Below, piece after piece: positions 52,501-60,446 of a stretch of 64,000 nucleotides of DNA. The position numbers and the translations under genes are program-made. Numbering within the stretch: position 1 is the first letter of the stretch; every line of letters begins with the position of its first letter. This DNA is from Streptomyces formicae (GTDB lineage Bacteria; Actinomycetota; Actinomycetes; Streptomycetales; Streptomycetaceae): the NCBI RefSeq assembly GCF_022647665.1, contig NZ_CP071872.1:2418001-2482000 (forward strand). Reading direction: 5' to 3'. The notes under the pieces are model-generated. The model made no database searches. It was not told the DNA's origin and saw only the letters and a program-made list of their open reading frames with translations.

Positions 52501-55500
52501 CTGCCCGGCGACACCAGGACGTGGCGCACGACCAGGACCTCGACCGAGCACGAGGACACCTACGGTCTGCCGGTCAAGGTCGAGTCGCAAGGCGACACCG
52601 GCAAGACCGGTGACGAGACCTGCTCGGTGATGGCGTACGTCCACAACACCTCCAAGCATCTGATCGGTCTGTCGAAGGAGACCCTGACCACTGCCGGGAC
52701 GTGTGCGGATGCGGCGTCGGCCACCGCGGAGGACTGGATTTCGGGTTCCCGGGTCGCGTACGACCAGGGTGCGTTCGGTGCCGCGCCGGGTGTGGGTCTG
52801 GCGACGACGACGTGGGAGGTCAGCGGCGCGGGTGGCGGTTGGACGCAGGGTGGCACGGTCGAGTACGACACGTACGGCCGTCCGACCCGTACGACGAACG
52901 CCGAGGGCAAGGCGGACACCACCACCTACGATCCGCCGACCGGTCAGGTCCATGCGATCACGACGATGAACCCGCTGCTGCATGCTTCGACGACGGAGAT
53001 CGAGCCGGGGCGTGGGACGACGCTGAAGGAGACCGACGCCAACGGGCGTACCACGGTGTACGCGTATGACGCGTTGGGGCGGGCGACCAAGGGCTGGAAC
53101 ATCAACCAGCCGGCGAGCGAGCCGCCGTCGGTGAAGTTCGAGTACAACACCACCGCCGGTGAGCCGGTGTCGGTGGTGACGGAGGCGTTGCGCGAGGACG
53201 GCGAGTACGACACGTCGACCGTCTTCTACGACGGTCTGGGCCGTGAGCGGCAGCGGCAGGACCCGGCGGTCGGAGACGGCCGGCTGATCACGGACATCAA
53301 GTACAGCGCGAACGGCACGATCGAGCGGACCAACAACGCGTACTACGCCACCGGCGAGCCGCAGAAGGTCATGTACGAGGTCGAGTCCGACTTCAACGTG
53401 CCCAACGCGACGCTGTACAAGTACGACGGTGCGGGCCGGCTGCTCCAGGAGACGCCGTACGAGGCGGGTACGGAGCGGCCGGAGAAGGCGTCGAAGTACG
53501 AGTACGGCTTTGACTATTCGGTTGCGGTGGAGCCGACGGGCGCGGCGACGCAGCGGAGCTGGACCGACGCGCTCGGCCGCACGGTGCAGGTGGACACGTT
53601 CACCGACCCGACCCGCACGGTGGCCCGTACGACGAAGTACGCGTACGACGCGCGTGGTGACAAGGTCAGGGCGACCGAGCACAAGACCACCGCCGCGGCG
53701 GCGTCGGCGACGTGGTCGTGGGAGTACGACGCGCGTGGCCGGCTGGTCTCGGCGACCGACCCGGACGCGGGCACGACGTCGACGACGTACGACACGCTCA
53801 ACCGCCCGGTGACCACGACGAAGACCGTCAACGGTCAGCCCTTGACGGTGTGGAGCGGCTACGACGCGCTGTCGCGCCCGACGGAGCAGCGGCTGGGTTC
53901 GTCGACCGGGACGAAGCTGACCGAGTTCACATACGACTCCCTCAGCGGGGCCAAGGGTCTGCCGGTGTCGTCGACCCGGTACACCGACAATCTGGCGTAC
54001 ACGACGTCGATCACCGGCTACACCCCGGACTACAAGCCGACGGGCAAGAAGCTCACGCTGCCGTCGACGACGGCGTTGTTGTGGGGGCTGGAGCCCAGCT
54101 ACACCTACAGCTACGACTACACGAAGATGGGCCAGCCGCGTTCGGTGACGCTGCCGAAGGCGGGCGCGCTGGCGGCGGAGAAGGTCATCACCCGCTACAA
54201 CCAGGACGGGCTGCCGGTCTCCACGTCGGGGCTGGACTGGTACACGGCGGAGACCAGCTACAGCGCCTACGGTGAGGTGACGCGGACGGCGACGGGTGAG
54301 CATCCGAACCGGGTGTGGACGACGAACCTGTTCGACGAGCGCACCGGTGAGCTGACCGAGTCGATCGTGGACCGTGAGTCGATCACGGACACGACGGTGG
54401 TGCCCGACCACCGGGTCAACTCCCGCAAGTACGCCTACGACCCGGCCGGCAACGTCACCTCGGTCGCGGACACCTCGAACGCGGTCACGGACCGGCAGTG
54501 CTTCACCTATGACCACCTCGGCCAGCTGACCGAGGCATGGACGGCGCCGGGTGCCTCGTGCAAGGCGGCCGGTAAGAACACGGCGGAGCCGGAGTACGCG
54601 GACGGCACGAAGAACGTCACCGCGAACAACAACGGCTACTGGCAGTCCTACAGCTACGACGAGGTCGGCAACCGCAAGGAACTCGTCAAGCACGACCCCG
54701 CATTCGATGCGGCGAAGGACGCCACCACCACGTACAAGTACGGGGAGAACGGCAAGCCGCACACCCTGACCAGCCTGACCTCCACCTACACCTCGGACGC
54801 GGGCGCACAGATCACCGAGGACGCCGCGTTCGAGTACGACGAGTCGGGCAACACCACGACGCGGACGTACGGGGCGGACGAGCAGGCGCTGACCTGGACG
54901 TGGGACGGCAAGGTCGAGAAGGTCACCGGCTTCGGCGAGAACGGTTCCGGACCGTGGAACGGCCTGGCCGGCAAGTGCCTGGACCTCGGCGGGGCCTCCA
55001 CCACGCCCGGGACCGCGATCCAGCTCTACTCCTGCAACAGCAGCAAGGCGCAGAACTTCCGTATCGACGCGGCGTCGGCGAGTGATCCGACGACGGGTTC
55101 ACTGAAGATCCTCGGCATGTGCGCGATGCCGAAGGACGGCGCCACCGCCAACGGCACCCTGGTGGTGATCGCCGCCTGCACGGGTGCGGAGAACCAGAAG
55201 TGGCAGACCATCGCCGCCGGGCACAAGCTCAAGCACATAGCCTCGGGCAGGTGCCTGGACGTCCCGAGCGCCAACTCGGCGGACGGCACCGACCTCCAGC
55301 TCTACACCTGCGACACCAACGGCACAGCCCAGTCCTGGGCCCCGGCGAACGAGACGACGTACATCTACGGTCCGGGGGGTGAGCGGCTGCTCGCGCTGAA
55401 CGGCAGCGAGCGGACGCTGTACCTGGGCGACACCACCGTCGCCATGACCGTGAACGGCGCCCACTCCTACACCGAGCGCTACTACGCCCAGCCCGGCGCA

Positions 55501-57324
55501 CCGACCGTCATGCGGCACGTCCTCGGCAACAGCGCGCCGAACCTGAGCGCGCAGATCACCGACCAGAACGGCACCGCCTATCTCAACGTGACACTCGCGG
55601 CGGGCAACAAGCCGCAGTTCTCCAAGACGGACCCGTTCGGCGTCAAGCGCAGCGAGACCAACAGCTGGCGTTCGCACCGCGGCTACATCGGCGGCGACCA
55701 GGACATCGGGAGCGGCCTGGTCCATCTGGGTGCGCGTGAGTACGACCCGGCGCTGGGCCGGTTCATCTCCGCCGACCCGGTCCTCGACCTGAACGACCCG
55801 GTCCAGAAGAGCGGCTACGTCTACTGCGAGAACAACCCGGTGACGTATGCCGACCCGACCGGTCTCGCCTCGGAGAACCCGGGCGTGGAGTTCGGCGGCC
55901 CGTCCAACGGTGAGATCGCCGCGGCCAACGCGACGCTGAACACCTCGATCTCCAGTGTGATCCTGAGCATCGGCTGGGCGGCGCTGAAGGAGTTCGTCGG
56001 CTGGAACGACGTGGTCGGCTGCTTCTCCCGGGGTGACCTGTGGGCCTGCGGCAGCCTCTTCGCCAACGCGATCCCCTGGACCAAGCTGTTCAAGGTCGCC
56101 GGCGTCATCGCGGCGGCCTACCGGATCGCCAAGGCCATCGGCGCCCTGATGAAGGCCAAGGAACAGGCCCGCAAGATCCTCGCCCTGGCACGCAAGGCGG
56201 CCGAGCTCGCCCGCAAGGCGGCAGAAGCGAAGAAGAAGGCCGCAGCCCGCGCCGCCCAGCTGAAGAAGCGAGCGGAACAGGCGGCGACCAGAGCGGCCAA
56301 GGCGGCGGCGAAGAAGACCGGAAACCAGGTCCAGAAGCAAGCCAGGAACCAGGCGAGACAGGCGTCCAAGCCGATCGCGAAGAAGGAGGCGGCGAGCAAG
56401 CCGCCGGCGAAGAAGGCGGCAGAGCCGGAGCCGGAGGCGCAGGCCAAGCCGTCGGGCACGTGCCCCAGCAGCTTCGTCCCGGGCACGCAGGTCCTGATGG
56501 CCGACGGCACCACCAAGCCGATCAAGGACGTCAAGAACGGCGACAAGGTCCTCGCCACAGACCCCGAAACCGGCGAGACCAGCGTCGAAACGGTCACGGC
56601 GGAGCGCAAGAGCAGGGGCTTCAAGCACTTCGTCAAGGTCACGGTCGACACCGATGGCGACAAGGGCACGAAGACGGCGTCCATCACCGCGACGGACAAG
56701 CACCCCTTCTGGGTCCCCGAACTCGGCAAATGGCTCGACGCCACCGACCTCACGACAGGCCAGTGGCTCCAGACCGGTACCGGCACGTATGTTCAGATCA
56801 CAGCGCTCCAGCGCTGGACCAGCAAGTCCGCCGCCACGGTCCACAACCTCACCGTCAGCGACCTCCACACGTACTACGTGCTGGCAGGTGCGACGCCGGT
56901 CCTGGTTCATAACTGTGGCGAGATCGATTACGGATCGATCGATGCGGCAGGGCGCCGTTCGGGAATTGTTGCGATCGTTACTCCGGCAATGCTGGGCACC
57001 GGAGGAAAGGCGACCCAGCGGATGGGCGACAACCTTCCGGGCTTTGTGAGCGGGGCCAATGGAGATGCTCGCGGGCACCTCTTGCCGAAGGCGCTAGGCG
57101 GATCTGGAAATACCCCGGAGAATTTTGTGAGAACCACGGCATCGATCGATAACGGCGTCATGAACAAATTTGAACAGGAGATCGCTGCATACGTGGCGAA
57201 GGGGAACACCATCATGTACGCCGGGACGCCGCACTACCGTGCCGGAAGTAACGTTCCATTCGCTGTGACGATCGAGGCGTTTGACGACACCGGATGGTCG
57301 ATGGGCAGGACGTTCTTCCAATAG
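49525..57324 (+). CDS. Giant RHS-repeat polymorphic toxin with ricin-B, Hint and C-terminal nuclease domains
   Basis: About 2599 residues (from GTG 49525; 49480 is possible). Signal peptide near 28-49 (VGVITGVAVALTVSLMPGAYA, one residue longer than quoted limits allow in full). From ~325 an SpvB-like region (SSGGFSYSYAMQVPQVPGGP), then many RHS repeats (TVYAYDALGRATKGW). At ~1810-1942 a ricin-B lectin domain is inserted (GKCLDLGGASTTPGTAIQLY). RHS core at ~2068-2115 (LGAREYDPALGRFISADP). Then a hydrophobic stretch, a Lys/Ala coiled coil (2208-2312), and a Hint domain from Cys2313 (CPSSFVPGTQVLMADG) to HNC at 2464. The last ~135 residues are a DNA/RNA non-specific nuclease (RGHLLPKALGGSGNTPENF, His2518). 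Likely a contact-dependent antibacterial weapon. Confidence 0.9.
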   Translation: MWGSLSWSGRGFLPGTEAARRRRRKARVGVITGVAVALTVSLMPGAYAVPPPNDNRLGVDLVDLPEAEATPGENGGSLAEMTTHEVPPVVDYEPTKTAAPAGAAAVETVTGLTAGETVPVGTLPVGVGAPESATAEEATALEGDWQVALADQSELADTGIEGLVFTVTPPATATGKAVVAVDYTDFAELYGANWADRLQLVQYPQCFLTTPDVEGCDEPTEVDTQNVTEAKSEDEPGDGVLDGERRIEATVDVASLTDPGAGGASPAAAKDGTDAVTDALYRPSAAKTSATTVGATALTAAAAESGSSVFVAQSSGGGSKGDFSATPLVSAGSWTAGSSSGGFSYSYAMQVPQVPGGPAPSVAFGYNSQVVDGRTSASNNQPSWIGDGWEYNAGSITRTYKSCRDDRESGANNATRKTGDLCWGSYNATMTLGGTTTELVLPDGADPESDKWVTANGDGSRVELVKDTGFGNGDADGEYWRVTTRDGMQYYFGRHKLPGWSDNGTAADDPVTDSVFTVPVSGNHSGEPCYNATFAGSFCKQAWRWNLDYVVDPQGNAMSLWWEKETNYFAQNLKFKTPVKYDRGGYLSRIDYGQRESTLFSAAPVARVSFAVDERCFTEDGIACTDANFTAGDFAKNRIWYDTPADLYCSGASGKECYVPVPTFWSRKRLASVTTLAQRTEGSTALSKVDAWTLQQALPADRTDEGVALWLESISRTGFDPAGEVIALRPVQFVANTASMPNRVKEGASDPNPVFDRLRIERVVNEYGGETLVDYAAPVGACASGSGFPKPEENTGRCFPAYWHPDPDKADESIDWFHKYVVDNVQELAGITGTPPTTTSYEYVGGGAWGLNQAEFSKKKTRTYDQWRGYELVRTITGADRTDTYQGTQQSMSETRYFRGMDGDPLPGGGKRSVELKDSTGATIAVDRLAYQGRVAETLTYNRNGGDLLTRSVDYPAHQVLATRTRDGGIPALQAFRVMADHSISVTRASGTLPGDTRTWRTTRTSTEHEDTYGLPVKVESQGDTGKTGDETCSVMAYVHNTSKHLIGLSKETLTTAGTCADAASATAEDWISGSRVAYDQGAFGAAPGVGLATTTWEVSGAGGGWTQGGTVEYDTYGRPTRTTNAEGKADTTTYDPPTGQVHAITTMNPLLHASTTEIEPGRGTTLKETDANGRTTVYAYDALGRATKGWNINQPASEPPSVKFEYNTTAGEPVSVVTEALREDGEYDTSTVFYDGLGRERQRQDPAVGDGRLITDIKYSANGTIERTNNAYYATGEPQKVMYEVESDFNVPNATLYKYDGAGRLLQETPYEAGTERPEKASKYEYGFDYSVAVEPTGAATQRSWTDALGRTVQVDTFTDPTRTVARTTKYAYDARGDKVRATEHKTTAAAASATWSWEYDARGRLVSATDPDAGTTSTTYDTLNRPVTTTKTVNGQPLTVWSGYDALSRPTEQRLGSSTGTKLTEFTYDSLSGAKGLPVSSTRYTDNLAYTTSITGYTPDYKPTGKKLTLPSTTALLWGLEPSYTYSYDYTKMGQPRSVTLPKAGALAAEKVITRYNQDGLPVSTSGLDWYTAETSYSAYGEVTRTATGEHPNRVWTTNLFDERTGELTESIVDRESITDTTVVPDHRVNSRKYAYDPAGNVTSVADTSNAVTDRQCFTYDHLGQLTEAWTAPGASCKAAGKNTAEPEYADGTKNVTANNNGYWQSYSYDEVGNRKELVKHDPAFDAAKDATTTYKYGENGKPHTLTSLTSTYTSDAGAQITEDAAFEYDESGNTTTRTYGADEQALTWTWDGKVEKVTGFGENGSGPWNGLAGKCLDLGGASTTPGTAIQLYSCNSSKAQNFRIDAASASDPTTGSLKILGMCAMPKDGATANGTLVVIAACTGAENQKWQTIAAGHKLKHIASGRCLDVPSANSADGTDLQLYTCDTNGTAQSWAPANETTYIYGPGGERLLALNGSERTLYLGDTTVAMTVNGAHSYTERYYAQPGAPTVMRHVLGNSAPNLSAQITDQNGTAYLNVTLAAGNKPQFSKTDPFGVKRSETNSWRSHRGYIGGDQDIGSGLVHLGAREYDPALGRFISADPVLDLNDPVQKSGYVYCENNPVTYADPTGLASENPGVEFGGPSNGEIAAANATLNTSISSVILSIGWAALKEFVGWNDVVGCFSRGDLWACGSLFANAIPWTKLFKVAGVIAAAYRIAKAIGALMKAKEQARKILALARKAAELARKAAEAKKKAAARAAQLKKRAEQAATRAAKAAAKKTGNQVQKQARNQARQASKPIAKKEAASKPPAKKAAEPEPEAQAKPSGTCPSSFVPGTQVLMADGTTKPIKDVKNGDKVLATDPETGETSVETVTAERKSRGFKHFVKVTVDTDGDKGTKTASITATDKHPFWVPELGKWLDATDLTTGQWLQTGTGTYVQITALQRWTSKSAATVHNLTVSDLHTYYVLAGATPVLVHNCGEIDYGSIDAAGRRSGIVAIVTPAMLGTGGKATQRMGDNLPGFVSGANGDARGHLLPKALGGSGNTPENFVRTTASIDNGVMNKFEQEIAAYVAKGNTIMYAGTPHYRAGSNVPFAVTIEAFDDTGWSMGRTFFQ

Positions 57325-57365
57325 CGATGGGTCCCCGAGTGCCGGGGTTCCCAACCGATCGATGA

Positions 57366-57403
57366 CTTCCGGGCAGAGTGCATATCGAAACCCTGCCCGG
57401 AAG
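57366..57403. terminator. Bidirectional terminator after the RHS toxin
   Basis: CTTCCGGGCAG (57366-57376) and CTGCCCGGAAG (57393-57403) are perfect 11-base arms around a 16-base loop, midway between the convergent toxin and DUF5959 genes. Confidence 0.8.
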
Positions 57404-57446
57404 CCTGTCCGGGGCCATTGAATCTGTCGGCCATGACGAGGATCCT

Positions 57447-57896
57447 TCACCGCCACTCGTACGCACCTGGCGAGGTTTCCAGCACTTCGCTCGGCCATGC
57501 CTGTAGGACCTCTTGGAGAAGCTCGCGCTGCTCCGCGATCCAACCCTCGTCCAAGGCGATCGGAATGGCTGCCACCGCGCCGGATCCTGAGCCGTCCTCG
57601 ACCAGCACTGTTATGTCACCCTGGGTGTCATGGGAAAATTCGACCTTGATCACGGGGTCGTTGCCCTGATCCAACCATTCGATGTCGTGACCGGTGGCCA
57701 GGGCGTCGAGCGCCTGGGACCAGGCTTGCAGATCCCCGGGATCGAAGCAGATAGCGAGGCGTCCGCTGATGAAACTGCTCTCCACATAAAGCTCGGCGTC
57801 GAGCAGGTCATGCAGCGGCAGTATGCCGGCTGCTCGCCGGCCCACAACGCGAACACGGACGCTGTTGCCACCGTCCGAGAGTCTGATCAAGTCCAC
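57447..57896 (-). CDS. DUF5959 family protein (candidate immunity protein)
   Basis: About 149 residues: VDLIRLSDGGNSVRVRVVGR, LPLHDLLDAELYVESSFISG, RLAICFDPGDLQAWSQALDA, WPSEVLETSPGAYEWR. The pattern fits DUF5959, a streptomycete-restricted family of unknown function found in many copies. The GTG start near 57896 is chosen at the family start; upstream codons to 58127 are compositionally poor. Its position directly behind a toxin module makes immunity a natural guess, but immunity genes normally follow in the same orientation and this one is convergent, separated by a terminator. Confidence 0.65.
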   Translation of the reverse strand: MDLIRLSDGGNSVRVRVVGRRAAGILPLHDLLDAELYVESSFISGRLAICFDPGDLQAWSQALDALATGHDIEWLDQGNDPVIKVEFSHDTQGDITVLVEDGSGSGAVAAIPIALDEGWIAEQRELLQEVLQAWPSEVLETSPGAYEWR

Positions 57897-58043
57897 CGCC
57901 CCATCCTGCCAGGTACGCAGCCTGCCCTCGAAGGCTGCGGCCTCGCAGTCAGGCGGGGCCCATGAGGTGTTGCCGCCCGAACCGCTCCGAACGCATTGGG
58001 CACCGGTGCGGGTGCCAAGTGCGGAGGTTGCCCTCCCCTGCCC

Positions 58044-58054
58044 GTTCACCAACG
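58044..58054 (+). promoter_or_regulatory. PHO-box-like unit upstream of phytase gene
   Basis: GTTCACCAACG matches the 11-base direct-repeat unit of Streptomyces PhoP boxes (GTTCAYYYR-type). Only one good unit is seen, followed by a weak one, 109 bases before the phytase ATG. PhoP control would make biological sense for a phytase. Confidence 0.3.
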
Positions 58055-58162
58055 GCACATGCGGCCACCGCTCTCCGTACCCCCACCGCCACCTCGGCGG
58101 TCGACGCTCACGCTCGGCAATTGCCATGTTCCCGACAGTGCGACCGACCGTCAGGAGACCCC

Positions 58163-59476
58163 ATGAGACGGCACCGTCCCGTCCGATCCACCGCTCTCGT
58201 TCTCGGTACCGCCCTCGCCGCGTTCAGCGCCGCCGTGCCGCCCGCAGGGGCGCAGGTGGACGGGGGGCGTGAGCTTCCGGGGGTGGTGCCGAGGGTTGAG
58301 GCGGCCACCCTGTACGACGACGAAGCGGGCGGGTACGCCAACGCGGACGACCCCGCCATCTGGCGGAACGCCGCGGACCCGGACCGGAGTCTGGTGGTCG
58401 CCACGGCCAAGGAGGGCGGGCTGCGGGTGTACGACCTCGATGCGAAGGTCGTGCAGTCGATCGCCGCGCCGCCCGCGCCCGGGCCCGAGGACGCCCCCGG
58501 GCGGTTCAACAACGTCGACCTCGTCCACGGGGCCGGACTTCCCGGCGGTCGCGCCGATCTCGCCGTCGTCACGGACCGCGGGCACGACCGGCTCCGCGTG
58601 TACCGCATCGCCCCCGGCCGCCCGGGCGGCCCGCTCACCGAGATCACCGACCCCGCCGCGCCGCCGGTGTTCTCCTCCGGCCAGGACGAGATCAACGAGC
58701 AGGCCACCGCGTACGGCCTCGCCACCTGGACCGACCCGGCGAGCGGGCGTGCGTACGCGCTCGCGAGCCGCCGCAGCCGCACCGGCATCGCACTGCTGGA
58801 GCTCGTCCCGACGCCCGTCGGCACCGTCACCTACCGCACGGTCCGCACCCTCGAACTGCCCGCCGCCTTCCCGCTCCCGAACGGCACCACCTGGAAGCCC
58901 TGCGGCGAGCCGGGCGAACTGCCCCAGGTCGAGGGCATGGTGGTCGACCCGGCCGGCGGCACGCTCTACGCCGGCCAGGAGGACGTCGGCATCTGGCGGA
59001 TACGCGCGGATCTCACCGGAACGCCGAAGCTGCTCGACAAGGTCCGCGAGTTCGGCGTCCCCGGGACGTACGACGAGGAGACCGAGGAGTGCACGCCAGG
59101 CGCGGATCCCGGGTACGGCGGCAAGCGCCTCTCGGCCGACGTCGAAGGGCTGACCCTGCTCACCGAGCGCACCGGCGACGACGGCTACCTCCTGGCCTCC
59201 AGCCAGGGTGACAACACCTTCGCCCTCTACGACCGCGAGGTCTCCGACGCCAACGAGTACGAGGGCGGCTTCCGCGTCACCGCCGCTTCCGCGGCCCTCG
59301 ACGGCTCGGAGGAGTGCGACGGGGCGGCCGTCCTCAACGCCCCGCTCGGCCGCAGGTACCCGCGCGGGCTCCTCGTCGTCCAGGACGGCCATGACGCCCC
59401 GGGTGACGGCGACCGCGAGGCGACCGACTTCAAGTTCGTCGACCTCGGTGACGTCATGGACCGTATCGACGGCTGA
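58163..59476 (+). CDS. Secreted beta-propeller phytase
   Basis: A 437-residue precursor: signal peptide TALVLGTALAAFSAAVPPAG cut near AGAQ, then a 3-phytase (BPP) domain. The signature DDPAIW is at 62-67, followed by ATAKEGGLRVYDLDAKVVQS, FNNVDLVHG, AVVTDRGHDRLRVYRI, DVEGLTLLTERTGDDGYLLA, SSQGDNTFALYDR and DGAAVLNAPLGRRYPRGLLV. The enzyme is Ca2+-dependent, extracellular and releases phosphate from phytate. CAGGAGA precedes the ATG by six bases. Monocistronic. Confidence 0.92.
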   Translation: MRRHRPVRSTALVLGTALAAFSAAVPPAGAQVDGGRELPGVVPRVEAATLYDDEAGGYANADDPAIWRNAADPDRSLVVATAKEGGLRVYDLDAKVVQSIAAPPAPGPEDAPGRFNNVDLVHGAGLPGGRADLAVVTDRGHDRLRVYRIAPGRPGGPLTEITDPAAPPVFSSGQDEINEQATAYGLATWTDPASGRAYALASRRSRTGIALLELVPTPVGTVTYRTVRTLELPAAFPLPNGTTWKPCGEPGELPQVEGMVVDPAGGTLYAGQEDVGIWRIRADLTGTPKLLDKVREFGVPGTYDEETEECTPGADPGYGGKRLSADVEGLTLLTERTGDDGYLLASSQGDNTFALYDREVSDANEYEGGFRVTAASAALDGSEECDGAAVLNAPLGRRYPRGLLVVQDGHDAPGDGDREATDFKFVDLGDVMDRIDG

Positions 59477-59626
59477 ACCCCGGCGGACACACGCCGTTCG
59501 CAGGACATTTTCCCTGGTCACACGGCCATCGCAATCAAGTACCGGGCAGTATCGCGGTGATCGCCGGAGGTTTGCCGGCGCGTAGGTTGACGCTGTTCGT
59601 CAGCTGAAAACAGAGAAAGTTGCACC

Positions 59627-60397
59627 ATGCGAAGAACTGTTCTCCGCCGGTCCGCCGTCGCCGCTTCCGCCGTCTCTCTCGCTCTCCTGGCCACCGCCTG
59701 CGGCGGCGGTCAGGAGTCGGGGGACGAGGGCAAGGGCAAGACCGCGAGCGAGCAGCCGAGCGCCTCCGCCCCGGCGGCGGCCAAGGCGCTCACGGCGGCC
59801 GAGTTGGAGAAGGCCGTGCTGGCCCAGAGCGACGTCAAGGGCCACAAGGTCACGCCCCCCGGCGCTGGTGACATCGTGGAGAAGAAGGACGTCGCCGTCG
59901 ACAATCCGGCCTGCGAGGTGCTCGCCCACACCGGCGCCGCCCTGCCGAACGGCACGCCGGCAGCGACCGTCCAGCGCAAGGTCGTCAGCGAGCCCGAGAA
60001 GCCCGCGGACACCACGTCGCCCGACGCGCTCGCCGCGGCCTTCGACGTGACGATGACGATGGTGGCTCTCTCCTCCTACGAGGCCATGGGCGCCGAGGAT
60101 GTCCTCGACGCCCTGACCGACGCCGGCGATGCGTGCGCCGGCGGCTTCACCATCACCACGAAGGGGGAGAAGCAGAAGGTCACCAAGGTCGAGAAGGCGA
60201 GCATCACCGCCGGTGAGGACGCGGCCGCCTGGACCGTGACCAGTGAGCAGGGCGGCACGGCCGTGGTGACGACCGTCACCGTCGTCCGCCAGGGCTCGAC
60301 CCTCGCCTCCTTCTCCTCGGCGAACCTCGGGGCCCTGGACAAGCCCTCCCCGCTGCCGAAGGCCGTCATCGACGCCCAGGTAGCCAAGCTCGGCTGA
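59627..60397 (+). CDS. Putative lipoprotein of unknown function
   Basis: A 256-residue exported protein: RRSAVAASAVSLALLATACG with lipobox LATAC, a Ser/Ala/Glu linker, then a soluble domain (AAELEKAVLAQSDVKGHKVT, NPACEVLAHTGAALPNGTPA, DALTDAGDACAGGFTITTKG, AAWTVTSEQGGTAVVTTVTV). The two cysteines after the lipid Cys could form a disulfide. It resembles the sensor-domain-like lipoproteins common in streptomycetes, but I cannot name a family. Begins 30 bases downstream of an A-rich AACAGAGAAAG ribosome region. Confidence 0.8.
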   Translation: MRRTVLRRSAVAASAVSLALLATACGGGQESGDEGKGKTASEQPSASAPAAAKALTAAELEKAVLAQSDVKGHKVTPPGAGDIVEKKDVAVDNPACEVLAHTGAALPNGTPAATVQRKVVSEPEKPADTTSPDALAAAFDVTMTMVALSSYEAMGAEDVLDALTDAGDACAGGFTITTKGEKQKVTKVEKASITAGEDAAAWTVTSEQGGTAVVTTVTVVRQGSTLASFSSANLGALDKPSPLPKAVIDAQVAKLG

Positions 60398-60400
60398 ACC

Positions 60401-60446
60401 ACCGTCATCCCCGGGGGCCGCCATGCCGGCCCCCGGGAATGACGGT
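60401..60446. terminator. Very strong bidirectional terminator hairpin
   Basis: Outer arms ACCGTCAT / ATGACGGT and inner arms CCCGGGGGCCG / CGGCCCCCGGG enclose a six-base loop, with a single C/A mismatch between them: nineteen pairs over 46 bases. It starts four bases after the lipoprotein stop and its last base is in the stop codon of the convergent hydrolase. Confidence 0.85.

Noticed and set aside
49540..54762. 1740-codon open frame antisense to the RHS gene
   Set aside because: Arises from the strong third-position G/C bias of the sense gene; its translation is Arg/Val/Gly-rich without domains, and RHS motifs on the plus strand are unambiguous.
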